Positions 14,478 through 22,299 of a stretch of 64,000 nucleotides of DNA are shown here, one piece after another. Every line of letters starts with the position of its first letter. Positions within the stretch are counted from its first letter, which is position 1. The notes under the pieces are model-generated. The model ran no database searches. It had not been told where the DNA came from and saw nothing but the letters and a program-made list of their open reading frames with translations. The stretch lies in assembly GCF_018499875.1 (NCBI RefSeq), contig NZ_JAHBAY010000010.1:1-64000 (forward strand), written 5' to 3'. A program made the position numbers and the translations under genes. The stretch is from Kineosporia corallincola (GTDB lineage: Bacteria; Actinomycetota; Actinomycetes; Actinomycetales; Kineosporiaceae).

Positions 14478-14851
14478 TGGTTGTCCGCACAGATGACGCG
14501 ATCCAGGCCGAGAGGGGACAGCTGATCGAGCTGTCCGGGATCGAGCTCCCGATCCACCCGTACTACGTCCTGGTCGCTGTATTTCTCGCTGTGGCTGTGC
14601 CTTTCGGATTAATGGTTCATTGGGGCGGTGGGTCCATGACGTCGGCCGTCCTGTACTCCTCGGCCACAGCGACCCTCGCCCAGGCATGGGTCGGTCGACA
14701 GCTCACCAAGGGCGTCACCTTCGTCGGGCTCGCTCAAACCTGCTGGGCGGAGGCCTACTGGTGGTACATCGCCAGAGTCGATGCCGTCCACGAGCGCGAA
14801 GCCCGCAAGCCCGGCCTGCTCATCGCGAAACCCCTGACCAGAAAGAGGTGA
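14477..14851 (+). CDS. TcpE/PrgI-like conjugal transfer membrane protein
   Basis: 124 residues from ATG 14477 (TGATG overlap). A cytoplasmic N-terminus of about 26 residues, two closely spaced transmembrane helices (about 28-47 and 55-75), and a soluble tail. This is the TcpE/PrgI layout, and the gene immediately precedes the VirB4 ATPase as in Tn916-, pCW3- and AICE-type clusters. It is thought to anchor the ATPase at the membrane. Confidence 0.7.
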   Translation: MVVRTDDAIQAERGQLIELSGIELPIHPYYVLVAVFLAVAVPFGLMVHWGGGSMTSAVLYSSATATLAQAWVGRQLTKGVTFVGLAQTCWAEAYWWYIARVDAVHEREARKPGLLIAKPLTRKR

Positions 14852-14855
14852 ACCT

Positions 14856-17462
14856 GTGATGGTCGCCCGCAACACCGGCCGCCGCAAGGCTCCGAACGAG
14901 AAGCTCCCCGCGGGCGTCCGGCTTCCCATCCGACGACTCGACGGCGGCATGCTCTGGACCGCCGACCGAGTCCAGCAGTGGTACGAGCTCCCCGGGACCC
15001 GCTGGTATTTCCGGTCGAACGAACAGCGTGAAAGCGGCCTGAAACAGACCGCTCTCGCGTGGGCGTCGGCAGCCGGCGTCACAGCGACCAAGAACGGTCG
15101 GACGCGCGTGCATCTGCGGGTGACGACGCGCCCGTACGACGCGGCGCAGTGGGCGCGCGATTACGACCGTCGTGTCCGCGAGCATTCGACCCCGCTGGCA
15201 GGGGATGCATGGTCACAGCATCTGGTCACCCCGCAGCAGGCGATGGTCGGGCGATTGAATCTCGCTGACACGCGCGTGTTCTGTGGCGTGGACGTGGCCG
15301 ACCGCAGCATGTGGGAGGCGGCGCTGGCGAAGGCGGGCGGCAGCAAGGAGGCCCGACGAGTCGACGCCGCCCGACGGCAGGTCGACAACGCCATGAGTAT
15401 GCCCGGTCTCAGCGCGCACCCGATCAGCGCCGACGACCTGGAGTGGCTGGTCCACCGCTCGTACGGGCTGCACATGCCCGCCCCATCGTCACCGGCGCAA
15501 GGGGAGCCCATGGGGCCGGAGGACATGGCCACGTTCACCGACGGCGTGGACATCGAGCAGATGCCGGACGGGCACTCGGTCCGATTGACGTCGCGGCAGC
15601 CCGGTCGTGAGGTGGTCCGGTACGTGACGGTTCTCGCGATGGGTCGGCAGCGTAACGACCAGCTCGACATTCCCGGGTCGCAGGAGCCGTGGATGGCGTA
15701 CGCGCGGACGCTGCCGTTCGCGGTCGAGATCAGCGCGCACGTCGAAATCCTCACGGGGGAACAGGCCCTCAAGTCCGTGAAGCGGGCGCTGGATCGGGTA
15801 CGGGACAACCTCACTCAGCGGCGTAAGCACGGCCTCGACATCCCCCGGCAGAAGCTTGTCGTCGAGCAGCAGTCGATCGACGTCACGCATCAGCTGGAGC
15901 AGGGTGACGATCTCGCGTCGTCGCGGGTGATCGGCCAGGTTCGGTTCGCGGTCTCAGGCTCCAGCGAAGAGGAGGTCGCGGCAAGGGTCCTGGAGATCCA
16001 GACCCGGTTCCGGCAGTACCAGATCGAGATGTGGAGGCCTCGGGGTCAGCGGGCTCTGGTCTCCGAGTTCGTTCCGGGCGCGCGGGTTTCTTCGACGTCG
16101 CACACCCGGTATATGCAGCCGATGTGGTGGGCTGCTGCGGTCCCAACCCTGGACGCCAGCGTGGGCACCCGTGACGGCTACTACCTGGGCTGGACCGTCG
16201 GAGCTTCACGCCGGCCGGTGTGCTGGGACCAATGGGAGGCCCTGTACAACGACCAGACCGGTCTGCTGCCGATCATCGCTGAGCTTGGCGGCGGAAAGTC
16301 GTTCTTGGCGGGGATGCTCGTTGCCGAGGCTGTGAAGCGTGGTGTCACACAGGCGACGGTCCTGGATCCGTCCGGTCCGCTAGCGCGCCTGTGTGACCTG
16401 CCGTCGATCGCCGCCGTGTCGCAGCACGTGGACCTGCTGTCCGCGCCCGCAGGCACGCTGAATCCATGGACGGTGGTGCCGATCCCGGACGACAAGGCGT
16501 GCGAGACGCACGAGGAGTGGATGCTGGCTCGGCTGGAGGCTGAGCGGGAGCGGATCACCCTCGCCAAGGATGTGATCATGATGCTGCTGCCGCAGACCTA
16601 CCTGTCCCGGTACGCGACGACCGTCCTGGTGAACGAGGCCGTGCACCACGTCGGCGGTGACTACAACCGCAGCCTCTATGAAGTGATCGAGGCACTCCGG
16701 AACACCAAGAGCCCCGATTTCCGTGTCGACGCGCATGCTCTCGCCGTCGAACTCAAAGCGCTCTCGGACGAGCCGCTGTCCCGTCTGTTCTTCGGGTCAT
16801 CCAGCCTGGACGTCGACCACGCCCTCGACACGGACGCCCGGCTCCTGGTCCTCACCATGCCGGGACTGACCCTCCCCGTGACCGGCTCGGATCCGACGAC
16901 ATGGACGACGGGAGAACGCATCGCGCGTCCGCTCCAGCACCTCGCGATGTACCTCGCGAGCAAGCGCGCCTACGGTGGCCCACGCGAGCTCCCGAAACTC
17001 CTGGTCGCGAGTGAAGCGCATCACCTCACCCAGTCCGCGGCGGGCAAGGCTCTCTTCACTCGGCTCACCCGTGACAGCCGGAAGTGGCGGCTGCGGTACA
17101 TCGTCGACACCCAGCTCGGCAGTGACGTCCTCGGGCAGACCGGTGGCGGCCTCACCGTCGAGTGCTTCGTCGGGCGAACCGAGTCCCCCGAAGGACAGGC
17201 CGAAGCATTGAAAATGTTGCGCGTGCCCGCGGGTATCGGGTTCGAGCGAGTCCTGGGCGAGCTCTCCCCGGTGGGTCCGGATGGCCGGCGCGCGGCGAAC
17301 CGTGAGTTCCTTTTCCGTGATGCCCGCGGGCGCGTGGAGAAGATCGTCGTTGACTGCCCCGACCCCGACCTTGCTCTGGCGCTGTCCCCGGACAAGGACA
17401 TCCCGCAGGCATGGATCGACCACGCACGGCGGGTTCGCGGGGAACGGATGGTGTCAGCATGA
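14856..17462 (+). CDS. VirB4/TcpF-like conjugation ATPase
   Basis: 868 residues (GTG 14856 or ATG 14859; GAGGTG upstream). The N-terminal half is the beta-rich VirB4 pilin-interaction region. Walker A GGGKS is at about 478-482 (IAELGGGKSFLAGML). The Walker B-like segment is LLVASEAHHL near 718-727, where the usual first Asp is Ser but the catalytic Glu remains. YIVDTQLGSDVL follows as the sensor region. It should power assembly of the mating channel at the inner face of the membrane. Neighbours upstream (TcpE-like) and downstream (VirB6-, VirB8-like) complete the complex. Confidence 0.9.
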   Translation: MMVARNTGRRKAPNEKLPAGVRLPIRRLDGGMLWTADRVQQWYELPGTRWYFRSNEQRESGLKQTALAWASAAGVTATKNGRTRVHLRVTTRPYDAAQWARDYDRRVREHSTPLAGDAWSQHLVTPQQAMVGRLNLADTRVFCGVDVADRSMWEAALAKAGGSKEARRVDAARRQVDNAMSMPGLSAHPISADDLEWLVHRSYGLHMPAPSSPAQGEPMGPEDMATFTDGVDIEQMPDGHSVRLTSRQPGREVVRYVTVLAMGRQRNDQLDIPGSQEPWMAYARTLPFAVEISAHVEILTGEQALKSVKRALDRVRDNLTQRRKHGLDIPRQKLVVEQQSIDVTHQLEQGDDLASSRVIGQVRFAVSGSSEEEVAARVLEIQTRFRQYQIEMWRPRGQRALVSEFVPGARVSSTSHTRYMQPMWWAAAVPTLDASVGTRDGYYLGWTVGASRRPVCWDQWEALYNDQTGLLPIIAELGGGKSFLAGMLVAEAVKRGVTQATVLDPSGPLARLCDLPSIAAVSQHVDLLSAPAGTLNPWTVVPIPDDKACETHEEWMLARLEAERERITLAKDVIMMLLPQTYLSRYATTVLVNEAVHHVGGDYNRSLYEVIEALRNTKSPDFRVDAHALAVELKALSDEPLSRLFFGSSSLDVDHALDTDARLLVLTMPGLTLPVTGSDPTTWTTGERIARPLQHLAMYLASKRAYGGPRELPKLLVASEAHHLTQSAAGKALFTRLTRDSRKWRLRYIVDTQLGSDVLGQTGGGLTVECFVGRTESPEGQAEALKMLRVPAGIGFERVLGELSPVGPDGRRAANREFLFRDARGRVEKIVVDCPDPDLALALSPDKDIPQAWIDHARRVRGERMVSA

Positions 17463-19537
17463 TGCGGCGCATCGCAGCTTCTTTCGCGGTCACCGTGGCC
17501 GCTCTTCTGTCGACGCTGATTGTCGCGGCACCAGCGCAGGCAGCGGAGAAGAGCCTTGACCCCAAGTGCGCGCTGTCGCCGCAGGCATGCCTTGTTGAGG
17601 GGGTCGTCGATGGTGATGGCTGCGACGGTCCGCCGCCAGCCGCCCCGGACATGGGGGTGTCGTCATGGTTGGTGCGTGATCCGGACCCGATCCCGCCAGC
17701 TGTCGGCGCGTTTGGGCCGGACGCGGAAACCACGATCTACGAGCAGTACGGGACCGGGTGGGCACGGTGGCGGACCTGCGATCTGAACCCGGCGTGGATG
17801 ACCGACTCGATCGCGGTGCAGTCGCAGGCCGACAACAGCATGGGGACGTGGATCCTGTCGATCCCTTCGTTTCTGACGTCGGTGTACGCGGCAGTGATCA
17901 CGGTGGCGATGGATCCCGGTTCCTGGCTGGGATGGCTGCGGCCGGTCCTGGTAGGGATCACCGATGGTCTCCAGGACGGGCTGACCACTCCTGCGGTCCG
18001 GGTCGCGCTGCTGGCGGCGGGTTTGATGCTGCTGTGGCATGCCCGGAAGCAGGCCCTGCACAAGGCTCTCGGCGTGCTGCTGATGGTTGTTGTGGTGGGC
18101 GCCGGGATCACGTTGATCACGACGGATCCGTACCGTTGGGTCGAGGATGGGACCGGCGCGACGGCTGATGTGGTGGCTGGTGTGACCGCGTCGACAGAAG
18201 CGTCTGACAGCAACGACGGAAGCTCGAAGGACCCTGCTACGCAGGCGACTTCGCGGGTGGTCGATGTGATCCTTTACCGGCCGTGGCTGCAAGGAATGTT
18301 CGGGAGCTCGGATTCAGCGACCGCGGAAAAGTACGGGCCGCTGCTGCTGAACGCAGGTTCGTTGCGGTGGTCTGAGGTCCAGGAGATCCGCGATAACCCC
18401 GACAAGGCCAAGGAAATCGCGGAGACGCACCAGAAGGCATGGAAGTCGATCATGGGGTCGCTGGAGAAAGAAGACCCCGCTGCCTACGAGTACGCCACCG
18501 GTCGTGACGGGGCGAACCGCACGCCCGCCGCCCTGCGATCCCTGATCGCGATGCTGTGTGTGCTGCCGATTCTGCTGGTCGGCGCGATCGTGATCCTTGC
18601 CGTCGGCCCGCAGCTGCTGTGGTCGACCGTGCATCTCCTGGTGGTGCTGCCGCTGGCGATCCTGCCGTCACAGACCGCGGCGTCACACGTGCGCGCGCCA
18701 CTGAAAGCCGCCCTAGCAGCAGTCGTGAACGCGGTCGCGATGGGCGTGGCGATGGCGGTGCAACTGCTCGCCATGGCGGTCCTGTTCGATGAGGGATCGC
18801 GGGTCCCCGAGTGGCTGGCACTCCTGCTGGCGTGCCTGCTGACGATCTTCATGTGGCGGGCCACCCGGGCGCACCGGCAGGTCGCTGCCGCACCCATGCG
18901 GTGGGCATGGCGTGGCACCAAGGCCGGAGTCGGACTCGGTGTTGCCGCGGCGACTGGCGGGTGGGGCGCGATCGCTGAGGCCGCCGCCCGGCAGCGAGCG
19001 GACGAGCCGGAGACCGACGAACCGAAGCCAGCCGATGACTCTGCGCACGCCGAGCGTGCACCGCTGGCCATCGAAGCGGGTGAGTTGCCCGCCCAGCGGG
19101 AGGAGAGGCTATTGATGGAGAGCGAGGTCCTCGCGGCGAAGGCCCGGCTCACCAACATTCCCAGGCCGCGCACACCCGGATACGAGGCGCCGACCGGGCC
19201 GCTCCTGACGTCAGTTCCGGGGGAAACGCACTGGACGCCACCCACCGAAACGAGCAGCGAGACAACGCCCGTCGCAGGTCGCAGCGTCACCGACGAGGCG
19301 CTGGCTGATGCGCAGGACGGGACGCCGCGGCAGGAGGAGTACGTGTCCGCCGGGTCAGCGCCCATGACGTACGACGACGGCGGGATCACGGCCACCGTGT
19401 GGAGTCCGGGCACCGGGGAGATGTCGCTGGAGGACTCGTATTCGGCGGTGGCGTCTCCGGCGGTCGAGGTCGAGCCCCCGCGTTCGGGGTTCGTGCCGGT
19501 CGAGAAGCGGACGATCCGATTGGACGGTGACCAGTGA
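17459..19537 (+). CDS. VirB6/TcpH-like polytopic channel protein
   Basis: 692 residues from ATG 17459, overlapping the ATPase stop. A signal-like N-terminus (residues 1-30, ending APAQA) precedes an extracytoplasmic cysteine-containing region, then about six transmembrane segments between residues 135 and 475 (for example AVRVALLAAGLMLLW and LIAMLCVLPILLVGAIVILA). The last 200 residues are a soluble Pro/Glu-rich tail. This matches the polytopic core protein of Gram-positive T4SS (TcpH, Orf15 of Tn916), which forms the membrane channel and contacts the ATPase. Confidence 0.8.
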   Translation: MMRRIAASFAVTVAALLSTLIVAAPAQAAEKSLDPKCALSPQACLVEGVVDGDGCDGPPPAAPDMGVSSWLVRDPDPIPPAVGAFGPDAETTIYEQYGTGWARWRTCDLNPAWMTDSIAVQSQADNSMGTWILSIPSFLTSVYAAVITVAMDPGSWLGWLRPVLVGITDGLQDGLTTPAVRVALLAAGLMLLWHARKQALHKALGVLLMVVVVGAGITLITTDPYRWVEDGTGATADVVAGVTASTEASDSNDGSSKDPATQATSRVVDVILYRPWLQGMFGSSDSATAEKYGPLLLNAGSLRWSEVQEIRDNPDKAKEIAETHQKAWKSIMGSLEKEDPAAYEYATGRDGANRTPAALRSLIAMLCVLPILLVGAIVILAVGPQLLWSTVHLLVVLPLAILPSQTAASHVRAPLKAALAAVVNAVAMGVAMAVQLLAMAVLFDEGSRVPEWLALLLACLLTIFMWRATRAHRQVAAAPMRWAWRGTKAGVGLGVAAATGGWGAIAEAAARQRADEPETDEPKPADDSAHAERAPLAIEAGELPAQREERLLMESEVLAAKARLTNIPRPRTPGYEAPTGPLLTSVPGETHWTPPTETSSETTPVAGRSVTDEALADAQDGTPRQEEYVSAGSAPMTYDDGGITATVWSPGTGEMSLEDSYSAVASPAVEVEPPRSGFVPVEKRTIRLDGDQ

Positions 19538-20043
19538 ACACGGTCGTGGAGTGGGCGATTCGCCGGCCGATGTGGGCTGGTGCGCTGATGGTCGTGGTGG
19601 CGATGCTCGTGCTTTCTCGGTGCAGCGGTACTGGTGCGGAGCCGAGCGCAGTGGCAACCAGCGCACCCGAACCCACGCGCCAGCACACTGAAGAGCACGT
19701 GGATCCGAGCGAGGTGGCCAGCACGCAGGCCGCCACCCACAATGACGATGCTGAGCGGGCAGCCACCCGATTCACTCAGGCCTGGCTAGCTGCGGGCCGG
19801 CGGGCGACGTGGCTCGCGGGCATGGAACCGTACGCCACGCGGGAGTTGCTCAACGGCCTGCGATCCACCGATCTCACCGTTGTCCCGGACGCGCACATGA
19901 GCGGGCCAGCGGAGGTGCTCGTCGACGGTCCCGCGCTCTACCGGTACCGGATCGGCCTCGATGACGACTCGGCCGTGCAGGTCGAGGTGATCACCGACGG
20001 CGACGATCCACTGGTTGCGTCGATTGACCGGGAGCGGGAGTAG
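19534..20043 (+). CDS. TcpC/VirB8-like bitopic transfer protein
   Basis: 169 residues from GTG 19534. A short cytoplasmic N-terminus, one transmembrane helix (about 13-29), a Ser/Thr/Pro linker, then an NTF2-like domain of about 100 residues (DDAERAATRFTQAWLAAGRR onward to VEVITDGDDPLVASI). VirB8/TcpC proteins of this type bridge the membrane channel and the cell wall. It has only one copy of the domain, whereas TcpC of pCW3 has two. Confidence 0.7.
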   Translation: MNTVVEWAIRRPMWAGALMVVVAMLVLSRCSGTGAEPSAVATSAPEPTRQHTEEHVDPSEVASTQAATHNDDAERAATRFTQAWLAAGRRATWLAGMEPYATRELLNGLRSTDLTVVPDAHMSGPAEVLVDGPALYRYRIGLDDDSAVQVEVITDGDDPLVASIDRERE

Positions 20044-21101
20044 TGCGCCCGGCTCGCGTGGCCGGGGCCGTCCTGCTGGTGTGTGCCCTGCTGGGGTCGA
20101 TGCTGATGCTCAGCCTGTACGGCGGTGGCGGCGGCCCGGTTGAGGGTGAGGCTGCGTCCGGGTGCGCGGTGGATGTGGACACGTCCGGCACGGTCACGGA
20201 GCTGACCGAACCAGAGCAGCAGGACAACGCACGCACCATCATCCAAGTCGGGTTGCGGTTGAGAGTCCCATCGCGTGGTCTGACCGTCGCGATCGCGACG
20301 GCGATGCAGGAGTCGAAGCTCCAGAATTTGTCCGGCGGTGACCGAGACTCCCTCGGGCTTTTCCAGCAGCGGCCGTCGTCGGGCTGGGGCACGCCGGCGC
20401 AAATCATGGATCCGGTGCTCGCCGCTGAGGCGTTTTTCGGACGCGCGAAGCACACTCCCAATCCTGGGCTGCTGGATGTCCAGGGCTGGGAGTCCATGTC
20501 GATCACTGATGCTGCTCAGGCGGTGCAGCGGTCGGCGTTTCCGCTGGCGTACGCGCAGTGGGCTCCCCTGGCGGTCAAGGTTGTTGATCAGGTGACTGGC
20601 GGTCAGGAGTCCGCGGCTGCCCCCGTGTGTGGTGGGGGCGGCGCGTCCGCCGGCTCATGCAAAGGCCCGACCGACTTCTCCGGTTACGAGAATGGGCGGA
20701 TTCCTGCGGAGGCCCTGTGCGCGCTGAAATTCGCGCCCGGACACCACCTCAGGTCGGACGCGGCGAATGCGGCCGAGCAGTTGGCCGCCGCGTACAAGGC
20801 TCACTTCGGCAGCAAGCTCTGCGTGTCCGACGCCTACCGGGACTATCAGGGCCAGGTCGAAGCAAAAAAGAAATGGGAAGCGCAGGGTAAACCGCAGAAC
20901 GCGGCCACCCCGGGCACCAGCAATCACGGGTGGGGGACCGCGCTCGACCTCGGGTGCGGGGTCAACGAGGGCTACCACACCCCCCAATATCTGTGGATCA
21001 AGACGAACGGGCCGTCGTACGGGTGGCACTGCCCCGCGTGGGCCGTCGAGGGCGGCAGCGGCCCGCACGAGCCCTGGCACATCGAATACGGGACATCGTG
21101 A
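20043..21101 (+). CDS. Dual peptidoglycan hydrolase of the transfer channel (lysozyme-like plus VanY-type peptidase)
   Basis: 352 residues from GTG 20043. A transmembrane anchor lies at about 7-26. The N-terminal enzyme has AMQESKLQNL with a candidate catalytic Glu90 and SLGLFQQRPSSGWG, a lytic-transglycosylase-like pattern. After a Gly-rich linker, the C-terminal domain has SNHGWGTALDLG (about 292-303, metal ligands His and Asp) and EPWHIEY (metal His), the signature of M15/VanY D,D-carboxypeptidases. It should open the wall for DNA transfer, replacing the usual NlpC/P60 partner found in TcpG. Confidence 0.85.
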   Translation: MRPARVAGAVLLVCALLGSMLMLSLYGGGGGPVEGEAASGCAVDVDTSGTVTELTEPEQQDNARTIIQVGLRLRVPSRGLTVAIATAMQESKLQNLSGGDRDSLGLFQQRPSSGWGTPAQIMDPVLAAEAFFGRAKHTPNPGLLDVQGWESMSITDAAQAVQRSAFPLAYAQWAPLAVKVVDQVTGGQESAAAPVCGGGGASAGSCKGPTDFSGYENGRIPAEALCALKFAPGHHLRSDAANAAEQLAAAYKAHFGSKLCVSDAYRDYQGQVEAKKKWEAQGKPQNAATPGTSNHGWGTALDLGCGVNEGYHTPQYLWIKTNGPSYGWHCPAWAVEGGSGPHEPWHIEYGTS

Positions 21102-21121
21102 CGATCAACCCCGCGTGGGCC

Positions 21122-21172
21122 GATAGCTGCCAGCCGGTTAGCAGCTTGCAGCTATCGGCTACCCGGCTGGCC
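21122..21172. promoter_or_regulatory. Operator A upstream of the HTH gene at 21191
   Basis: GATAGCTGC (21122-21130) and its perfect inverted copy GCAGCTATC (21148-21156) flank CAGCCGGTTAGCAGCTT. The left 23 bases match sites at 22146-22168 (reverse) and 22260-22282. Its position 19-69 bases upstream of the GTG at 21191 argues for autoregulation and for starting the gene there. Confidence 0.65.
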
Positions 21173-21190
21173 CGGCGCTACCCTGAGGGC

Positions 21191-21466
21191 GTGCCCGCCG
21201 AGAAGCTACCGAGAAGTTTCGCTGTCGCCGTCAAGCTGATGGCGGACTATGCCCTGCTCGGCGACCGGATGGCGCAGGCCCGGGAGCTCGCCGCGGCCGA
21301 GCTGAAGGACGCCGGGATGTCCGCCGAGGACATCTCCCAGCTCTTCAAGCGGGCCCTCGAAGAGCGGACAGAGCTGAGTCCTCGGCACCTTGAGCAGATC
21401 GGCGTGTCCAGGGCGACCATCAACAACGCGATCCGCGCGCACCGCATCCGCACCGGCGACGCCTGA
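21191..21466 (+). CDS. Small helical HTH regulator of the transfer region
   Basis: 91 residues from GTG 21191, chosen because GAGGGC lies just upstream and an operator occupies the longer reading frame. The N-terminal part is helical (PRSFAVAVKLMADYALLGDR). The C-terminus LEQIGVSRATINNAIRAHRI is a helix-turn-helix. It probably binds the three GATAGCTGC-type sites around it and controls the FtsK/TcpA gene, a role parallel to that of KorSA- or Pra-type regulators in actinomycete ICEs. Confidence 0.65.
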   Translation: MPAEKLPRSFAVAVKLMADYALLGDRMAQARELAAAELKDAGMSAEDISQLFKRALEERTELSPRHLEQIGVSRATINNAIRAHRIRTGDA

Positions 21467-21476
21467 CCGCCACAGG

Positions 21477-21564
21477 TGGACAGCGTGGACACTGTCCACC
21501 TGATGTCCACTGTCGAATGTCCAGGCCCTGTCCACCAGGTACGGCCATACTGAGGACGTGGACA
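21477..21564. repeat. TGGACA/TGTCCA hexamer cluster, intergenic part
   Basis: Seven copies of TGGACA in either orientation lie in 88 bases: 21477, 21486, 21559 forward and 21493, 21504, 21518, 21529 reverse. GTGGACA-C-TGTCCAC (21485-21499) is a perfect palindrome. A second set lies in the coupling ATPase gene. Confidence 0.75.
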
Positions 21565-21953
21565 CACCAATCCCAGCGACCCCCGACGAGGCCGCCAAGC
21601 GAGCCCGCGGCGAGCTGTGGCTGTCCACCAGCGGATCTCTGCACCAGGACTGGCACCCACCCCGCGGCCACACGTACGTCCGGATCGACGAGGTCCGCGG
21701 GGACTGGGTGGGCCGGCGCGTGATCCGGCAGGCGGAGGACCGGACCCATGATCGCGGCTGGTACGTGGTCGCCCCACCGCAGATCGGCGCGATGCTGCCT
21801 GATGCCCCGAATCCGGCGAGTGTTTACGTGCCGGTCGTTGGCGAGCGGGCCTGGTGGGAGCACGTGATCGGCGGCGCGGCGGTTCGGCCGGAGCGGTGGG
21901 TCCGGGTGGAGCGGGTGTGGCTGGATGAGTCGGAGGATCCGGCTCCCCGCTGA
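21558..21953 (+). CDS. Hypothetical protein of the transfer region, 131 aa
   Basis: GTG 21558. Helical start (DTPIPATPDEAAKRARGELW), then a beta-rich part with HTYVRIDEVRGDWVGRRVIRQ and RGWYVVAPPQ. It ends just before the 346-base gap with two operators. Actinomycete ICEs often carry such a protein next to the coupling ATPase; function unknown. Confidence 0.6.
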   Translation: MDTPIPATPDEAAKRARGELWLSTSGSLHQDWHPPRGHTYVRIDEVRGDWVGRRVIRQAEDRTHDRGWYVVAPPQIGAMLPDAPNPASVYVPVVGERAWWEHVIGGAAVRPERWVRVERVWLDESEDPAPR

Positions 21954-22081
21954 CTCAGCCCGCTTCGTCTCTCGCGGGCCTGGTTCTGCCGTGACCGGCT
22001 CGGGGGTGCTCGTCTCGCCCTGCGTGGCGGGGCTTCGTCTGCTTGTTGGGCGAGCGTGAAGTTTGGTTGCGGGGGTGACTT

Positions 22082-22123
22082 CTGACCGAGACCTCCTCCC
22101 TGGGGGTCGTCGGCCTCGGTCAG
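22082..22123. terminator. Hairpin in the 21954-22299 gap
   Basis: This 346-base gap holds no gene I can support. It has a 9-bp perfect stem, CTGACCGAG (22082-22090) with CTCGGTCAG (22115-22123), a likely terminator for the upstream genes, followed by two operator copies before the coupling ATPase gene. Confidence 0.55.
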
Positions 22124-22145
22124 CGTACACACCCTTGTCAACTTT

Positions 22146-22168
22146 CGGCTAGCCGACTAGCAGCTATC
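22146..22168. promoter_or_regulatory. Operator B (inverse copy)
   Basis: Read on the minus strand it begins GATAGCTGCTAGTCGGCTAG, matching operator A with three differences over 21 bases. It lies 132 bases upstream of the coupling ATPase start. Confidence 0.6.
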
Positions 22169-22259
22169 CCCCTCTCTCAGGAGAGCTGAACCACCGGCCT
22201 GTGGCCTGACCGTCCCGCTGCCGATTCGCGGGCCGCGCCGCCCAGCCGGACGCTCGTTG

Positions 22260-22282
22260 GATGGCTGCTAACCGGCTAGTCG
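22260..22282. promoter_or_regulatory. Operator C, overlapping the coupling ATPase promoter
   Basis: GATGGCTGCTAACCGGCTAG plus three more matching bases is a four-mismatch version of operator B in direct orientation. It ends 17 bases before the GTG at 22300, where a bound protein would block transcription of the ATPase. Confidence 0.6.
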
Positions 22283-22299
22283 ACTGGTAGCTTGTTGGT

